Part shown: in pieces, positions 17,354 through 25,662 of the stretch
How positions within the stretch are numbered: position 1 is the stretch's first letter
How the letters are laid out: every line of letters starts with the position of its first letter
NCBI GenBank assembly: GCA_045121195.1
Contig: JBGVFO010000044.1
Coordinates: forward strand, 13,995-77,994
Direction of reading: 5' to 3'
Length of the DNA stretch: 64,000 nt
DNA from: RGIG8775 sp045121195
GTDB taxonomy: Bacteria > Bacillota > Clostridia > Oscillospirales > CAG-272
Notes under the pieces: generated by a model
The model's input: only the letters and a program-made list of their open reading frames with translations
Databases searched by the model: none
Told to the model about the DNA's origin: nothing
Translations under genes and position numbers: made by a program

Positions 17354-18664
17354 TTATTTCTTGAAATACGTTTTGTAAAGCTCGGTATAAAGGGGATCGC
17401 GGATCACGCAGCCGGGGGTGGAACCTCCGCGCATCAGCTCGGTGCACTTGGAGCAGCAGAGGCAAAGCTTTTCCTTTTTGAGCGTTCCGCAGGTCACGAT
17501 ATCCTCGGCAAAGCTGGGATATGCGAAAATCGTTCTTCCGAAGCCCGCAAAGTCAAATCCGCCGTTCTCGATCAGGGCGGCGGCAACGTGAGGTGCCGCA
17601 ACGCCAAGATAGGAAAGTCCCGAGGAGATCAGCTTCATATCGGGAACTGATTTTTTCAGCTCGGCGGTACCGAGAAGCATTCGTGCCACGCCGGAAAGCG
17701 GATGCTCCTCAGGCTCGTAGCCGCCCTTTGCGAAGGGACGGTTAACGTGAGGATTGAAATAAGGGTTACCCATAGAAATATTCAAAAGCTTAACGCCGAG
17801 GGCGTCCAGCTCCTTAAGAAGCCACGTGGGCTCGGAGGGGTCAAAGGCGAGGCTTCCGTCCTTGGCAACGCCGAAGCCGTAGGGATAAGGAAAGCCGTCG
17901 TATACGTTAAGACGAGAGGACACAAGGAAGTTCTGACCGCAAGCTTGCATAGAGCCCGCAATGCTTTCCCGTAGCAGGCGAGTGCGGTTTTCAAGGCTTC
18001 CGCCGTACCGCCCCTCGCGCTCGTATGCCGAAAGAAGCTCGGAGTTGAGGTAACGGTGACAGCACTTGATGTCGACACCGTCAAATCCCACCTCCTCGGC
18101 AAGTCTTGAGGAGTGAACCAGCTGCTCGCCGATGCGGTCAAGCTCGTCATCCGAAATGATGCGGCTCTTGTCGATGGGCGCATTCTTCTCAAAGATCGGA
18201 TTGTTATAGGCAATGATGGGAGCAGGGGTGCCGTGGGGCTTACTGTATCTGCCCGAGTGGGTGTTTTGCATGATGATGAGGGGCGCGTGTCCACAGGCGC
18301 GTATTGCCGTTTCCCGAATATCGTCCACGATCCTTTTGAAGTTGTCTTTGTTATTTTCGTGGAGCCAGAGCTGACGGGGATTGGCGCGTCCATCCTCGCG
18401 GCACGCGGTTGCTTCGAACCAAATAATGCCCGCGCCACCCTCGGCAAAGCGGCGGTAGCGGCGCACGGTCAGTTCATCGGGGGAGCCGTCGGCGGTTCCG
18501 TCGCAACCTTCCATGGCTTGACATGCCAGTCGGTTCGGTGCGGTTTTGGTTCCTACCGTAACAGATTCTTTGAGAATCGCAGTATTCTCGGAAAAGGGGA
18601 GCCCGGTATTCAGGGCGTTGTTTTCTTCTAAAAATTCATTGTTGGTTGCATATACTTTTCTCAT
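17354..18664 (-). CDS. Old-yellow-enzyme-like NADH:flavin oxidoreductase
   Basis: FMN-dependent TIM-barrel ene-reductase, about 436 residues. Conserved parts: NRLACQAMEGCDG (FMN site near residue 45), GRYSKPHG, GFDGVDIKCCHRYLNSELLSAYEREG with the typical RYGGSLENR block (about 215-240), and a Cys cluster CLCCSKCTELM ... GC near the C-terminus resembling the [4Fe-4S] site of 2,4-dienoyl-CoA reductases. It lacks their C-terminal FAD/NAD domain. The ATG at 18664 is best: AGGAGGG lies seven bases upstream, while in-frame starts further out have no ribosome site. It is the first gene of the operon. Confidence 0.86.
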   Translation of the reverse strand: MRKVYATNNEFLEENNALNTGLPFSENTAILKESVTVGTKTAPNRLACQAMEGCDGTADGSPDELTVRRYRRFAEGGAGIIWFEATACREDGRANPRQLWLHENNKDNFKRIVDDIRETAIRACGHAPLIIMQNTHSGRYSKPHGTPAPIIAYNNPIFEKNAPIDKSRIISDDELDRIGEQLVHSSRLAEEVGFDGVDIKCCHRYLNSELLSAYEREGRYGGSLENRTRLLRESIAGSMQACGQNFLVSSRLNVYDGFPYPYGFGVAKDGSLAFDPSEPTWLLKELDALGVKLLNISMGNPYFNPHVNRPFAKGGYEPEEHPLSGVARMLLGTAELKKSVPDMKLISSGLSYLGVAAPHVAAALIENGGFDFAGFGRTIFAYPSFAEDIVTCGTLKKEKLCLCCSKCTELMRGGSTPGCVIRDPLYTELYKTYFKK

Positions 18665-18683
18665 AATCATCCCTCCTGCCGCT

Positions 18684-18712
18684 ATTATACCGCGTTTTGT
18701 GGAGCAGGTGTT
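18684..18712 (-). promoter_or_regulatory. Promoter of the minus-strand six-gene operon
   Basis: Perfect TATAAT (minus strand, 18684-18689) but only AACACC at the -35 position 17 bases away (18707-18712). The poor -35 suggests activator-dependent transcription, fitting the divergent AraC-type gene. Confidence 0.55.
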
Positions 18713-18742
18713 ATAAACATATTGCGTATTTTTATGTAAATC

Positions 18743-18771
18743 TTGCTTTTTTTCAAAAAATATGCTACAAT
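18743..18771 (+). promoter_or_regulatory. Promoter of the AraC-type regulator
   Basis: TTGCTT at 18743-18748 and TACAAT at 18766-18771, 17 bases apart, 30 bases before the ATG. Confidence 0.6.
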
Positions 18772-18800
18772 GTAACCGAAAAGGAAGCGAGGGGTGAAAT

Positions 18801-19607
18801 ATGCGTATTTTATCTGTTAAGTACTCGGACAATCCGGTTCGGCTGAAGCGTCACTATCACGACGGTCATCAGATCCTGTACGTTGCGTCGGGAGCGGTGA
18901 CGGTGATCATAGACGGGGAGGCGCATCGGGTAGAGGCTGGCTCACTGGTCATACTGAGCCGCTTTGAGGAGCATTCGATCCAGGTGGAGGCGGGGGAATA
19001 CCGTCGCTATACGTTGCGTATTTCCTCCGAAGCATCTGCGAAATTTGCGGAGGATTATCTGCTGTCCTCGGTGCTTGTGAACCGTTCCTCGCGGTTCCGC
19101 CACGTGGTTGACGTGAGAGATATGCGGAATAAATTTGAAGGACTTCTTTCCGATATGGTTCTTGAGTTTGGAAAGGAGGGTGCGATGCGGGAGGAGATGC
19201 TGGATCTTTACCTGAAGCAATTTTTCATTCTCCTGTATCGGTGCGCGCCCGATATCTTTCTGTCCGCGGTCAATCGGAATACTATGCTGGTTCGCGAGGT
19301 GCAGAGCCGTATGGAGCGGGAGTGCGGACAGCCCTTCTCCCTTGCCGAGCTGGCATCAGAGCTTCACGTAAGTGCCTCCTATTTTTCCCATCTTTTCAAG
19401 GACGTCACGGGATACGCCCCCATTGAATATCTGATGCTTTGCAGAATTTCTTCGGCAAAGCGATATCTCTGCGAAACCGATCTCTCCGTCAGAGAGCTCG
19501 TGGAGAGGTGCGGATTCGGCGATGAAAGCAATTTCAGCCGTACCTTCAAGGCAAAGACCTCGATGACGCCAACGGCATTTCGGCAAAAATTCCGCAGGGA
19601 ACCATAA
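18801..19607 (+). CDS. AraC family transcriptional regulator
   Basis: 268 residues: an N-terminal cupin-like ligand domain (RHYHDGHQILYVASGAVTVIIDG, about residues 14-36) and a C-terminal double helix-turn-helix (FSLAELASELHVSASYFSHLFKD about 180-205, then LVERCGFGDESNFSRTFKAKTSMTPTAFR about 233-262). The architecture is that of carbohydrate-responsive activators. It is divergent from the six-gene lyase/oxidoreductase operon with about 136 bases between starts, so it is the likely activator of that operon, induced by a sugar or sugar acid. Confidence 0.9.
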   Translation: MRILSVKYSDNPVRLKRHYHDGHQILYVASGAVTVIIDGEAHRVEAGSLVILSRFEEHSIQVEAGEYRRYTLRISSEASAKFAEDYLLSSVLVNRSSRFRHVVDVRDMRNKFEGLLSDMVLEFGKEGAMREEMLDLYLKQFFILLYRCAPDIFLSAVNRNTMLVREVQSRMERECGQPFSLAELASELHVSASYFSHLFKDVTGYAPIEYLMLCRISSAKRYLCETDLSVRELVERCGFGDESNFSRTFKAKTSMTPTAFRQKFRREP

Positions 19608-19617
19608 AATCAGCAAA

Positions 19618-19653
19618 AACGCTCTATGGAAGCAACCGTTCCACAGAGCGTTT
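19618..19653. terminator. Bidirectional terminator between araC-type gene and topoisomerase gene
   Basis: AACGCTCTATGGAA / TTCCACAGAGCGTT stem with A and T tracts on its flanks, between convergent genes. Confidence 0.75.
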
Positions 19654-19658
19654 CGTTC

Positions 19659-21683
19659 TTATATATCCGCGTCCTTTACGTACTCGCTTCCGTGCTCGGT
19701 AATAAAGCGCTTCCGCGCCTCCAGATTGTCGCCAAGAAGGGTATCGAAAATTTCAAAGGTCTTCTGCGCGTCGGTTGTGGTGACGGCGATCAGACGGCGC
19801 GTTTCGGGATTCATGGTGGTCTTCCACATCATATCGGGCTCGTTCTCACCCAGCCCCTTGGAGCGCTGGAGTGTGTATTTCTTGCCCTCAAGCTTCTTCA
19901 GGATCTCCGTCTTTTCAAACTCGTTGTAGGCGAAGTAGATATCGTCCTTTACCGTGATCTCAAACAGGGGGGATTCGGCGATGAACACCTTTCCCGCAGA
20001 CAGGAGAGAGGGGAGCAGACGGTAGAAGATGGTGAGGAGAAGGGTTCGGATCTGGAAGCCGTCCTCGTCGGCATCGGTACAGATAATGATCTTGGACCAA
20101 CGAAGATTTTCCATATCGAAGGCGGGCATATCGGTCTTGACCTTGCCGTGGATCTCCACGCCGCAGCCGATGACGCGAAGCAGATCGGTGATGATCTCGC
20201 TCTTGAAGATCTTGTCGTAGGTGCTCTTCAGACAGTTCAAGGTCTTTCCGCGAACGGGGATGATCGCCTGGTATTCCGCGTTACGTCCCAATTTACAGGA
20301 CGAAAGCGCAGAGTCACCCTCCACGATGTAGAGCTCGCGGATGGCGGGGTCCTTGGAGCGGCAGTTGACGAATTTCTCCACGCGGTTGGCGATGTCGAGG
20401 GTACCCGTCAGCTTCTTCTTGATGTTCAGTCTTGCGCTCTCGGCGGACTCGCGGCTTCTCTTGTTGATCAGGACCTGATTGGCGAACGCCTCGGCGTAGG
20501 TAGGATTCTCGGTAAAGAAGATCTCAAGATTGGTCTTGATCGATTCGCACATTGCCTCGTAAATAAAGGCGTTTGTGATCGCCTTCTTGGTCTGGTTCTC
20601 GTAGGAGGCGATGGTGGAGGAGCTGTTGATGACGAGGATCAGGCAGTCGCTGATATCCACGAAAGTGATCTTAGACTCGGTCTTATTGTATTTTCCGTTG
20701 TTCTTGAGATATCGGTCAAGAGCGTAAACGAAGGCGATCTTTGCCGCCTTGTCGGGGGCGCCGCCGTGCTCCAGATAACTGGAGTTGTGGTAATATTCAA
20801 TGGTGTTTTCGGTGTTGGAGATACAGAAGGAAAAATCAGCCTTCAGCTTATATTCAGGCTTGTCCTCGCGGTCGCGTCCCTTTGCCTCCAGATGCCAGGT
20901 GTAGGGAGGTGTCAGCGCCGACTCGCCCGCGATCTCGGTTACGTAATCGGTGATACCGTTTTCGTAGTAAAACTCTTGGGTCTCGAACTTTCCGTCTGCC
21001 TGCTCCAGGCGGAGGACAAAGCGGATTCCCGTGTTGACCACCGACTGACGGCGCATAGTTTCAATGAAAAATTCGGCGGGGATATTGATGTCAGTAAAGA
21101 CCTCAATATCGGGGCGCCAGCGGATGGTGGTACCCGTGCGGCGATTGCGCTTATCCAAAAGCTCCTCGGAAAGCTCGGAGCACACCTCGCCCTTTTTGAA
21201 ATGGATGGAGCGAACGTAGGTGCCGTCGTAGGAGGTAACGTCCATAAATTCCGAGCTGTACTGGGTCGCGCAGGCGCCAAGACCGTTCAGACCCAGAGAG
21301 AACTCGTAGGAAGCACCCTCCTCGTTGTTGTCGTATTTACCGCCTGCGTAAAGCTCACAGTAAATGAGATCCCAGTTCCAACGTCCCTCCGCCTCGTTGT
21401 AGCCAAGGGGAACACCGCGTCCGTGGTCGTCAACCTCAATGGTATGGTCAGAAAAGGCAGTAACGGTGATCTCTTTTCCATAGCCCTCCTTCGCCTCGTC
21501 AACCGAGTTGGAGAGGATCTCAAAGAAGGAATGCTCGCAGCCCTCAAGTCCGTCCGAGCCGAAGATAACGCTGGGGCGTTTCCTGACACGGTCGGGACCC
21601 TTCAGCGCCTTGATGCTTTGATCGTTGTAGCTTGCTTTTGCTTTTTCTGTGTTCTTTACTGCCACGGTAACAGTTCCTTTCAT
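19659..21683 (-). CDS. Type IIA DNA topoisomerase, B subunit (GyrB/ParE-like)
   Basis: About 674 residues. GHKL ATPase domain: FFEILSNSVDEAKEGYG (Asn/Mg site), VDDHGRGVPLG, and YEFSLGLNGLGACATQYSS where E. coli GyrB has GGLHGVG. Toprim domain: LYIVEGDSALSSC, TDADEDGFQIRTLLLTIFYR, YTLQRSKGLGE. The Asn in place of His in the ATP-lid motif and the asymmetric sequence fit the divergent clostridial ParE-like paralogue rather than housekeeping GyrB. No A subunit lies next to it. The ATG at 21683 (or GTG at 21692) lacks a clear ribosome site. Confidence 0.85.
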   Translation of the reverse strand: MKGTVTVAVKNTEKAKASYNDQSIKALKGPDRVRKRPSVIFGSDGLEGCEHSFFEILSNSVDEAKEGYGKEITVTAFSDHTIEVDDHGRGVPLGYNEAEGRWNWDLIYCELYAGGKYDNNEEGASYEFSLGLNGLGACATQYSSEFMDVTSYDGTYVRSIHFKKGEVCSELSEELLDKRNRRTGTTIRWRPDIEVFTDINIPAEFFIETMRRQSVVNTGIRFVLRLEQADGKFETQEFYYENGITDYVTEIAGESALTPPYTWHLEAKGRDREDKPEYKLKADFSFCISNTENTIEYYHNSSYLEHGGAPDKAAKIAFVYALDRYLKNNGKYNKTESKITFVDISDCLILVINSSSTIASYENQTKKAITNAFIYEAMCESIKTNLEIFFTENPTYAEAFANQVLINKRSRESAESARLNIKKKLTGTLDIANRVEKFVNCRSKDPAIRELYIVEGDSALSSCKLGRNAEYQAIIPVRGKTLNCLKSTYDKIFKSEIITDLLRVIGCGVEIHGKVKTDMPAFDMENLRWSKIIICTDADEDGFQIRTLLLTIFYRLLPSLLSAGKVFIAESPLFEITVKDDIYFAYNEFEKTEILKKLEGKKYTLQRSKGLGENEPDMMWKTTMNPETRRLIAVTTTDAQKTFEIFDTLLGDNLEARKRFITEHGSEYVKDADI

Positions 21684-21715
21684 GGGTTTCACAATATCTT
21701 GTGTGTATCATTCCT

Positions 21716-21744
21716 ATTATAGCAAATATTTTCCGTTTTGAAAA
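21716..21744 (-). promoter_or_regulatory. Promoter of the topoisomerase gene
   Basis: TATAAT on the minus strand at 21716-21721; the -35 hexamer 17 bases upstream reads TTTTCA, a weak match. Confidence 0.5.
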
Positions 21745-21797
21745 GGGGGTATCGGTAAAAAACTTTCGGTTTTTTGAAAATAATTTCCCGATATTTG

Positions 21798-21826
21798 TTG
21801 CAAGTTTGAGGAAAATATTATATAAT
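21798..21826 (+). promoter_or_regulatory. Promoter of murD
   Basis: TTGCAA (21798-21803), 17 bases, TATAAT (21821-21826). Confidence 0.75.
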
Positions 21827-21859
21827 AAAAAAGTATATATTCGGAGGGAGGTTGACCGT

Positions 21860-23281
21860 TTGAAAAACATACAGCTTCTTGAAAAAATAAAAGAGAGTAA
21901 ATGCGCCGTGCTTGGCTTCGGCGTTTCCAACCGTCCCTTGCTCACCTTTTTGCTGGAGCTTGGCGTCAAGGATATTACGGTGCACGATAAAAAGAGTGTC
22001 CGTGAGCTTGGCGACGAGGCAGAGCGGCTGATGGAGCAGGGAGTGAGATTTGTTACGGGTGACGATTATCTTGCCGTGATCGACGCGGAGGTGATCTTCC
22101 GCTCGCCCGGGATCCGCGACGATTTGGAGGGAATTGCCCGCGCCGTGAAGGACGGAGCGTGGCTGACCTCGGAGATGGAGCTGTTTTTCGCGCTCACGCC
22201 CGCCACGGTGATCGGTATTACGGGTAGCGACGGAAAAACGACGACCACCACCCTCTGTGCCAAGATCCTTGAGGAGGAGCTGACGGGGAAGGATGCCCGT
22301 GTTTATCTAGGCGGTAACATTGGAGAGCCTCTTCTCCCCCACGTAAAAAAGATGACCGAGCGGGATTTTGCCGTGGTAGAGCTGTCAAGCTTTCAGCTTA
22401 AGACCTTCTGTCAATCGCCCTCCCGTGCCGCCATTACCAATCTGTCGCCCAATCATTTGGACTGGCACACGGGTATGGAGGAGTACGTAGAATCCAAATT
22501 CAATATTTGCAGGTATCCCGAGCTTACCCGACTGGTTACCAACGCGGAGAACGAAACCACGTTGCGGCTGGCGGAGCGGTTGGGTTCCCGCGTTACGCTG
22601 TTTTCCTCCAAGCGGAGCGACTATCGGGAGATCTGCGGCGATGCTTCGGGACGCAAGGCGGTATTTGAGCGCGACGGCGAGATCGTCCTCAGCGACGGAA
22701 CGGTAGAGCGCATCATTATGAAGACCTCGGATATCAAGCTTCTCGGCCGTCATAACGTGGAAAATTATATGACGGCGATCGGTATGCTTGACGGATGGGT
22801 GACGGCAAAGAGCGTCCGTAACGTGGCGCGTACCTTTGGCGGTGTGGCTCACCGAATGGAGTTCGTTCGCACCCTTGACGGCGTTTCCTATTATAACAGC
22901 TCTATTGACTCCAGCCCCACGAGAACGGCGGCGGCGATCTCTATGGTGGACCGCAAGCCTATCGTGATCTGCGGCGGCTATGATAAGCACATTCCGTTCG
23001 CCCCTTTGGGCAAAACACTTTGCGAGCGGGCGAAGGGCGTGGTGCTTACGGGTGCTACCGCGACGGCAATAAAAGAGGCGATCGAAAACGCCGAGGGCTA
23101 TGGCGAGAGCGGACTTTCCGTTGTGAGCTGTCCCGTATTCGAGGATGCGGTCAATGCCGCAAGACAAATGGCGAAGGAAGGGGATATCGTGATGCTTTCT
23201 CCCGCTTGCGCAAGCTTTGACGCCTTCCGCAATTTTGAGGAGCGGGGCGAGCGCTTTAAGGATATTGTAAATCGTTTTTAA
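21860..23281 (+). CDS. murD: UDP-N-acetylmuramoyl-L-alanine--D-glutamate ligase
   Basis: Mur ligase that adds D-Glu to UDP-MurNAc-L-Ala in peptidoglycan synthesis. N-terminal Rossmann-like domain CAVLGFGVSNRPLL, ATP P-loop GITGSDGKTTTTTLC (about residue 115), VVELSSFQLKTF, NLSPNHLDWH (about 190) and the C-terminal SPACASFDAFRNFEERGERF typical of MurD. 473 residues, slightly longer than most. I chose the TTG at 21860 because GGAGGGAGG lies eight bases upstream and it follows the promoter at the right distance; the longer frame from 21701 would start upstream of that promoter. Confidence 0.93.
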   Translation: MKNIQLLEKIKESKCAVLGFGVSNRPLLTFLLELGVKDITVHDKKSVRELGDEAERLMEQGVRFVTGDDYLAVIDAEVIFRSPGIRDDLEGIARAVKDGAWLTSEMELFFALTPATVIGITGSDGKTTTTTLCAKILEEELTGKDARVYLGGNIGEPLLPHVKKMTERDFAVVELSSFQLKTFCQSPSRAAITNLSPNHLDWHTGMEEYVESKFNICRYPELTRLVTNAENETTLRLAERLGSRVTLFSSKRSDYREICGDASGRKAVFERDGEIVLSDGTVERIIMKTSDIKLLGRHNVENYMTAIGMLDGWVTAKSVRNVARTFGGVAHRMEFVRTLDGVSYYNSSIDSSPTRTAAAISMVDRKPIVICGGYDKHIPFAPLGKTLCERAKGVVLTGATATAIKEAIENAEGYGESGLSVVSCPVFEDAVNAARQMAKEGDIVMLSPACASFDAFRNFEERGERFKDIVNRF

Positions 23282-23299
23282 GAGGAAAGAGAAGACACT

Positions 23300-24556
23300 A
23301 TGGATTTTTCGAAAAAAATAAAAGGATTGGTCTGCGAGGCGGAAGGCAAGCTTGCCGCGCGCTTTGCGGAGATCGAGGCGATCTCCCTTGCCAATACGGC
23401 GCGCGTGATGGACGCTTTCCGCGAGCATCGCGTCAGTGAGGCAATGTTCAATCCCACGAGCGGATACGGATACGACGATAAGGGTCGGGATACCCTCGAC
23501 GAGATCTGGGCAGAGGTGATGGGTGCCGAGGCGGCATTCGTGCGCCACAATATCGTCAGCGGCACTCATGCTCTTACCATCGCGCTTTTCGGTCTGCTTC
23601 GCCCCAATGATATTATGCTTTCCATTGCGGGAAAGCCGTACGATACGCTGGAGGAGGTCATCGGCATTGCGGGAACGCCGGGGGACGGATCGCTTCTCGA
23701 TTTTGGTGTGACCTACTCCCAGATCGATCTGCTTGAAGACGGCTCCTTCGATCTGCCGAGGATCGAGAAAGCACTTCACGAAAACGGAAACCGCGTCAAG
23801 GTGGTCTTTATTCAGCGCTCCAAGGGATATCTGAATCGCAAGACCCTCAGCGTTGACGAGATCGGTGAAGCGGTGAAATTTGTGAAGGCAATTTTACCCG
23901 ATTGCTACGTTGTGGTTGATAATTGCTACGGCGAATTTGTAGAAGAAAAGGAGCCGACTGCGGTGGGCGCCGATATGATCGTCGGCTCCCTGATCAAGAA
24001 CCCCGGCGGCGGAATGGCGGAAACGGGCGGCTATATCGCGGGAACCAAGCGCGCCGTCGAGCTTGCCTCTTACCGCTTGACCTCGGTTGGCGTTGGCTGT
24101 GAAACAGGTGCCACCTTCGGCTTCAACAAGAGCCTTTACAAGGGACTTTTCTATGCGCCTCACACCGTGGCGCAGGCGATCAAGACTGCACACCTCGCCG
24201 CCTATATGTTTGAGGCGCTGGGATATGACGTGGAGCCCCGATATGACGAGCCCCGTCACGACATTATTCAGAGTGTGATCACCCATTCTCCCGAGGCGCT
24301 TTGCGCCCTTTGCCGCGGCATTCAGAAGGGCTCCCCCGTGGATGCCTATGTGACCCCCGAGCCGTGGGCAATGCCGGGATACAGCGATCCCGTCATTATG
24401 GCGGCGGGTGCGTTTACCCAAGGCTCATCCATTGAGCTTTCGGCAGACGGACCGCTTCGCGAGCCGTACACTGCCTTCCTGCAGGGCGGTCTTACCTATG
24501 AAAGCGGCAAGATCGGCATTATGTGCGCGGCTGAGGAGATGGCAAAGCTGTCATAG
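23300..24556 (+). CDS. PLP-dependent 'aluminium resistance'/methionine gamma-lyase family protein
   Basis: 418-residue fold-type I pyridoxal-phosphate enzyme of the family historically named aluminium resistance protein. AMFNPTSGYGYDDKGRDTLDEIWA near residue 50 and VRHNIVSGTHALTIALFGLLRPND are diagnostic. The putative PLP Lys is in MIVGSLIKNPGGGMAETGGY (about 235). Family activity is poorly defined (C-S lyase activity is assumed by homology). It starts 18 bases after murD behind AAGAGGAAAGAG and probably shares its transcript. Confidence 0.85.
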   Translation: MDFSKKIKGLVCEAEGKLAARFAEIEAISLANTARVMDAFREHRVSEAMFNPTSGYGYDDKGRDTLDEIWAEVMGAEAAFVRHNIVSGTHALTIALFGLLRPNDIMLSIAGKPYDTLEEVIGIAGTPGDGSLLDFGVTYSQIDLLEDGSFDLPRIEKALHENGNRVKVVFIQRSKGYLNRKTLSVDEIGEAVKFVKAILPDCYVVVDNCYGEFVEEKEPTAVGADMIVGSLIKNPGGGMAETGGYIAGTKRAVELASYRLTSVGVGCETGATFGFNKSLYKGLFYAPHTVAQAIKTAHLAAYMFEALGYDVEPRYDEPRHDIIQSVITHSPEALCALCRGIQKGSPVDAYVTPEPWAMPGYSDPVIMAAGAFTQGSSIELSADGPLREPYTAFLQGGLTYESGKIGIMCAAEEMAKLS

Positions 24557-24581
24557 CTCCGATTTGTTTACAAAAAGGTAG

Positions 24582-24610
24582 TAGACAAAAGACAGAGTTT
24601 TTGGTATAAT
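24582..24610 (+). promoter_or_regulatory. Promoter of the two-module lipoprotein gene
   Basis: TAGACA (24582-24587), 17 bases, TATAAT (24605-24610). Confidence 0.75.
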
Positions 24611-24645
24611 ACTTTAGAACCATAAAAGAAAGGTTGGTAAATCCA

Positions 24646-25650
24646 ATGAAAAAGATTCTTGCAGCACTTCTCGTGCTTATTATGCTGGTGGGAGCGGTCG
24701 GATGCTCCTCGGATAAGGCTCCGGAAGGATATATGCTGGTCTCTCTTGAGGACGAGATCTTCAATCTTTACGTTCCCAAAACGTGGCAGAACAACGCCTC
24801 AAGCGGCATTTCCAGCGCTTACTACGCCCAGGGAAGCGGCATTATCGTAAGCGCCACCTCCCAGCGGTCTGGCGTTCTGGGCGTTGAGCTTTCCGATTAT
24901 ATCAACGCGGTGCTTGACAGCTATGAGAGCACTCTTGTGGATTACGAGCAGGTTACCGAGCCCAAGAGCACAACGCTGGATTCCTTCGCGGCATATACCT
25001 TTGACTACAAGGCAAAGGTGGCGGACAAGACGGTTCTGTTCCGTTGCGTGATCGCCAAGAATGAAAATATGTTCACGACCCTGACCTACTGCGCGCCCGA
25101 GGAGGAGTTTGAGTCCCTTCTTTCGGACTTTGAGGGAATCGTTGACGCGTTCCGCTTCCGCAAATTCGAGGTCGAGACCGACGAGCCTTTTATCTTCAAG
25201 GATGAGCATACCCCCGATGGCTTTAAGATGGCGTCCGGAAGCAAGTACGAGTTCCGCTTCTTCGTTCCCGAAAGCTGGGACGTTGATGTAAGGGCAGCAA
25301 TTCCTTCCGCCAGCTATTCGGAAACCGAGCTTTCCAACGTCAGTCTGAACTCCTTTATGGTAATGGAGAACATCAAGAACGGTAAGCAGTACTGGGAGGC
25401 GTTCAAGGAAAACTACGACTATGAGCTGACTGAGATTTCGAGAAACGAAAACGCCAAGATGGGCGGCTTCGACGCGTTTGAGGTAGAGTACGTTTCGAAA
25501 ATCGCGGACTTTGAGTACCATATCAAGCAGGTGTTCATCACCACCTCTAATATGATCTATATTTTCACCTATACCTCCGACGCGGAGAATTACGCGCTCC
25601 ATATGGACGACGTGAATTCGATGATCGAGGTCTTCGAGTTCAAGAAATAA
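24646..25650 (+). CDS. Lipoprotein with two PsbP-like repeats
   Basis: 334-residue exported protein. Lipoprotein signal peptide with lipobox VGAVGCSS (Cys about residue 20). The mature part holds two similar modules: the first opens EGYMLVSLEDEIFNLYVPKTW, the second DGFKMASGSKYEFRFFVPESW, each followed by SSAYY/SASY and ending with an EF-rich beta strand. The pattern resembles PsbP/Mog1-like domains, which occur in many Firmicute lipoproteins of unknown role. The ATG at 24646 follows AAAGGTTGG. The next gene, a cysteine desulfurase, starts 12 bases downstream, so it may be co-transcribed. Confidence 0.82.
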   Translation: MKKILAALLVLIMLVGAVGCSSDKAPEGYMLVSLEDEIFNLYVPKTWQNNASSGISSAYYAQGSGIIVSATSQRSGVLGVELSDYINAVLDSYESTLVDYEQVTEPKSTTLDSFAAYTFDYKAKVADKTVLFRCVIAKNENMFTTLTYCAPEEEFESLLSDFEGIVDAFRFRKFEVETDEPFIFKDEHTPDGFKMASGSKYEFRFFVPESWDVDVRAAIPSASYSETELSNVSLNSFMVMENIKNGKQYWEAFKENYDYELTEISRNENAKMGGFDAFEVEYVSKIADFEYHIKQVFITTSNMIYIFTYTSDAENYALHMDDVNSMIEVFEFKK

Positions 25651-25662
25651 AATACCGACGCG

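Noticed and set aside
19626..21722. 698-codon open frame opposite the topoisomerase gene
   Set aside because: A shadow of a GC-skewed coding frame. The minus strand carries clear GHKL and Toprim motifs; the plus frame has none and spans the terminator.
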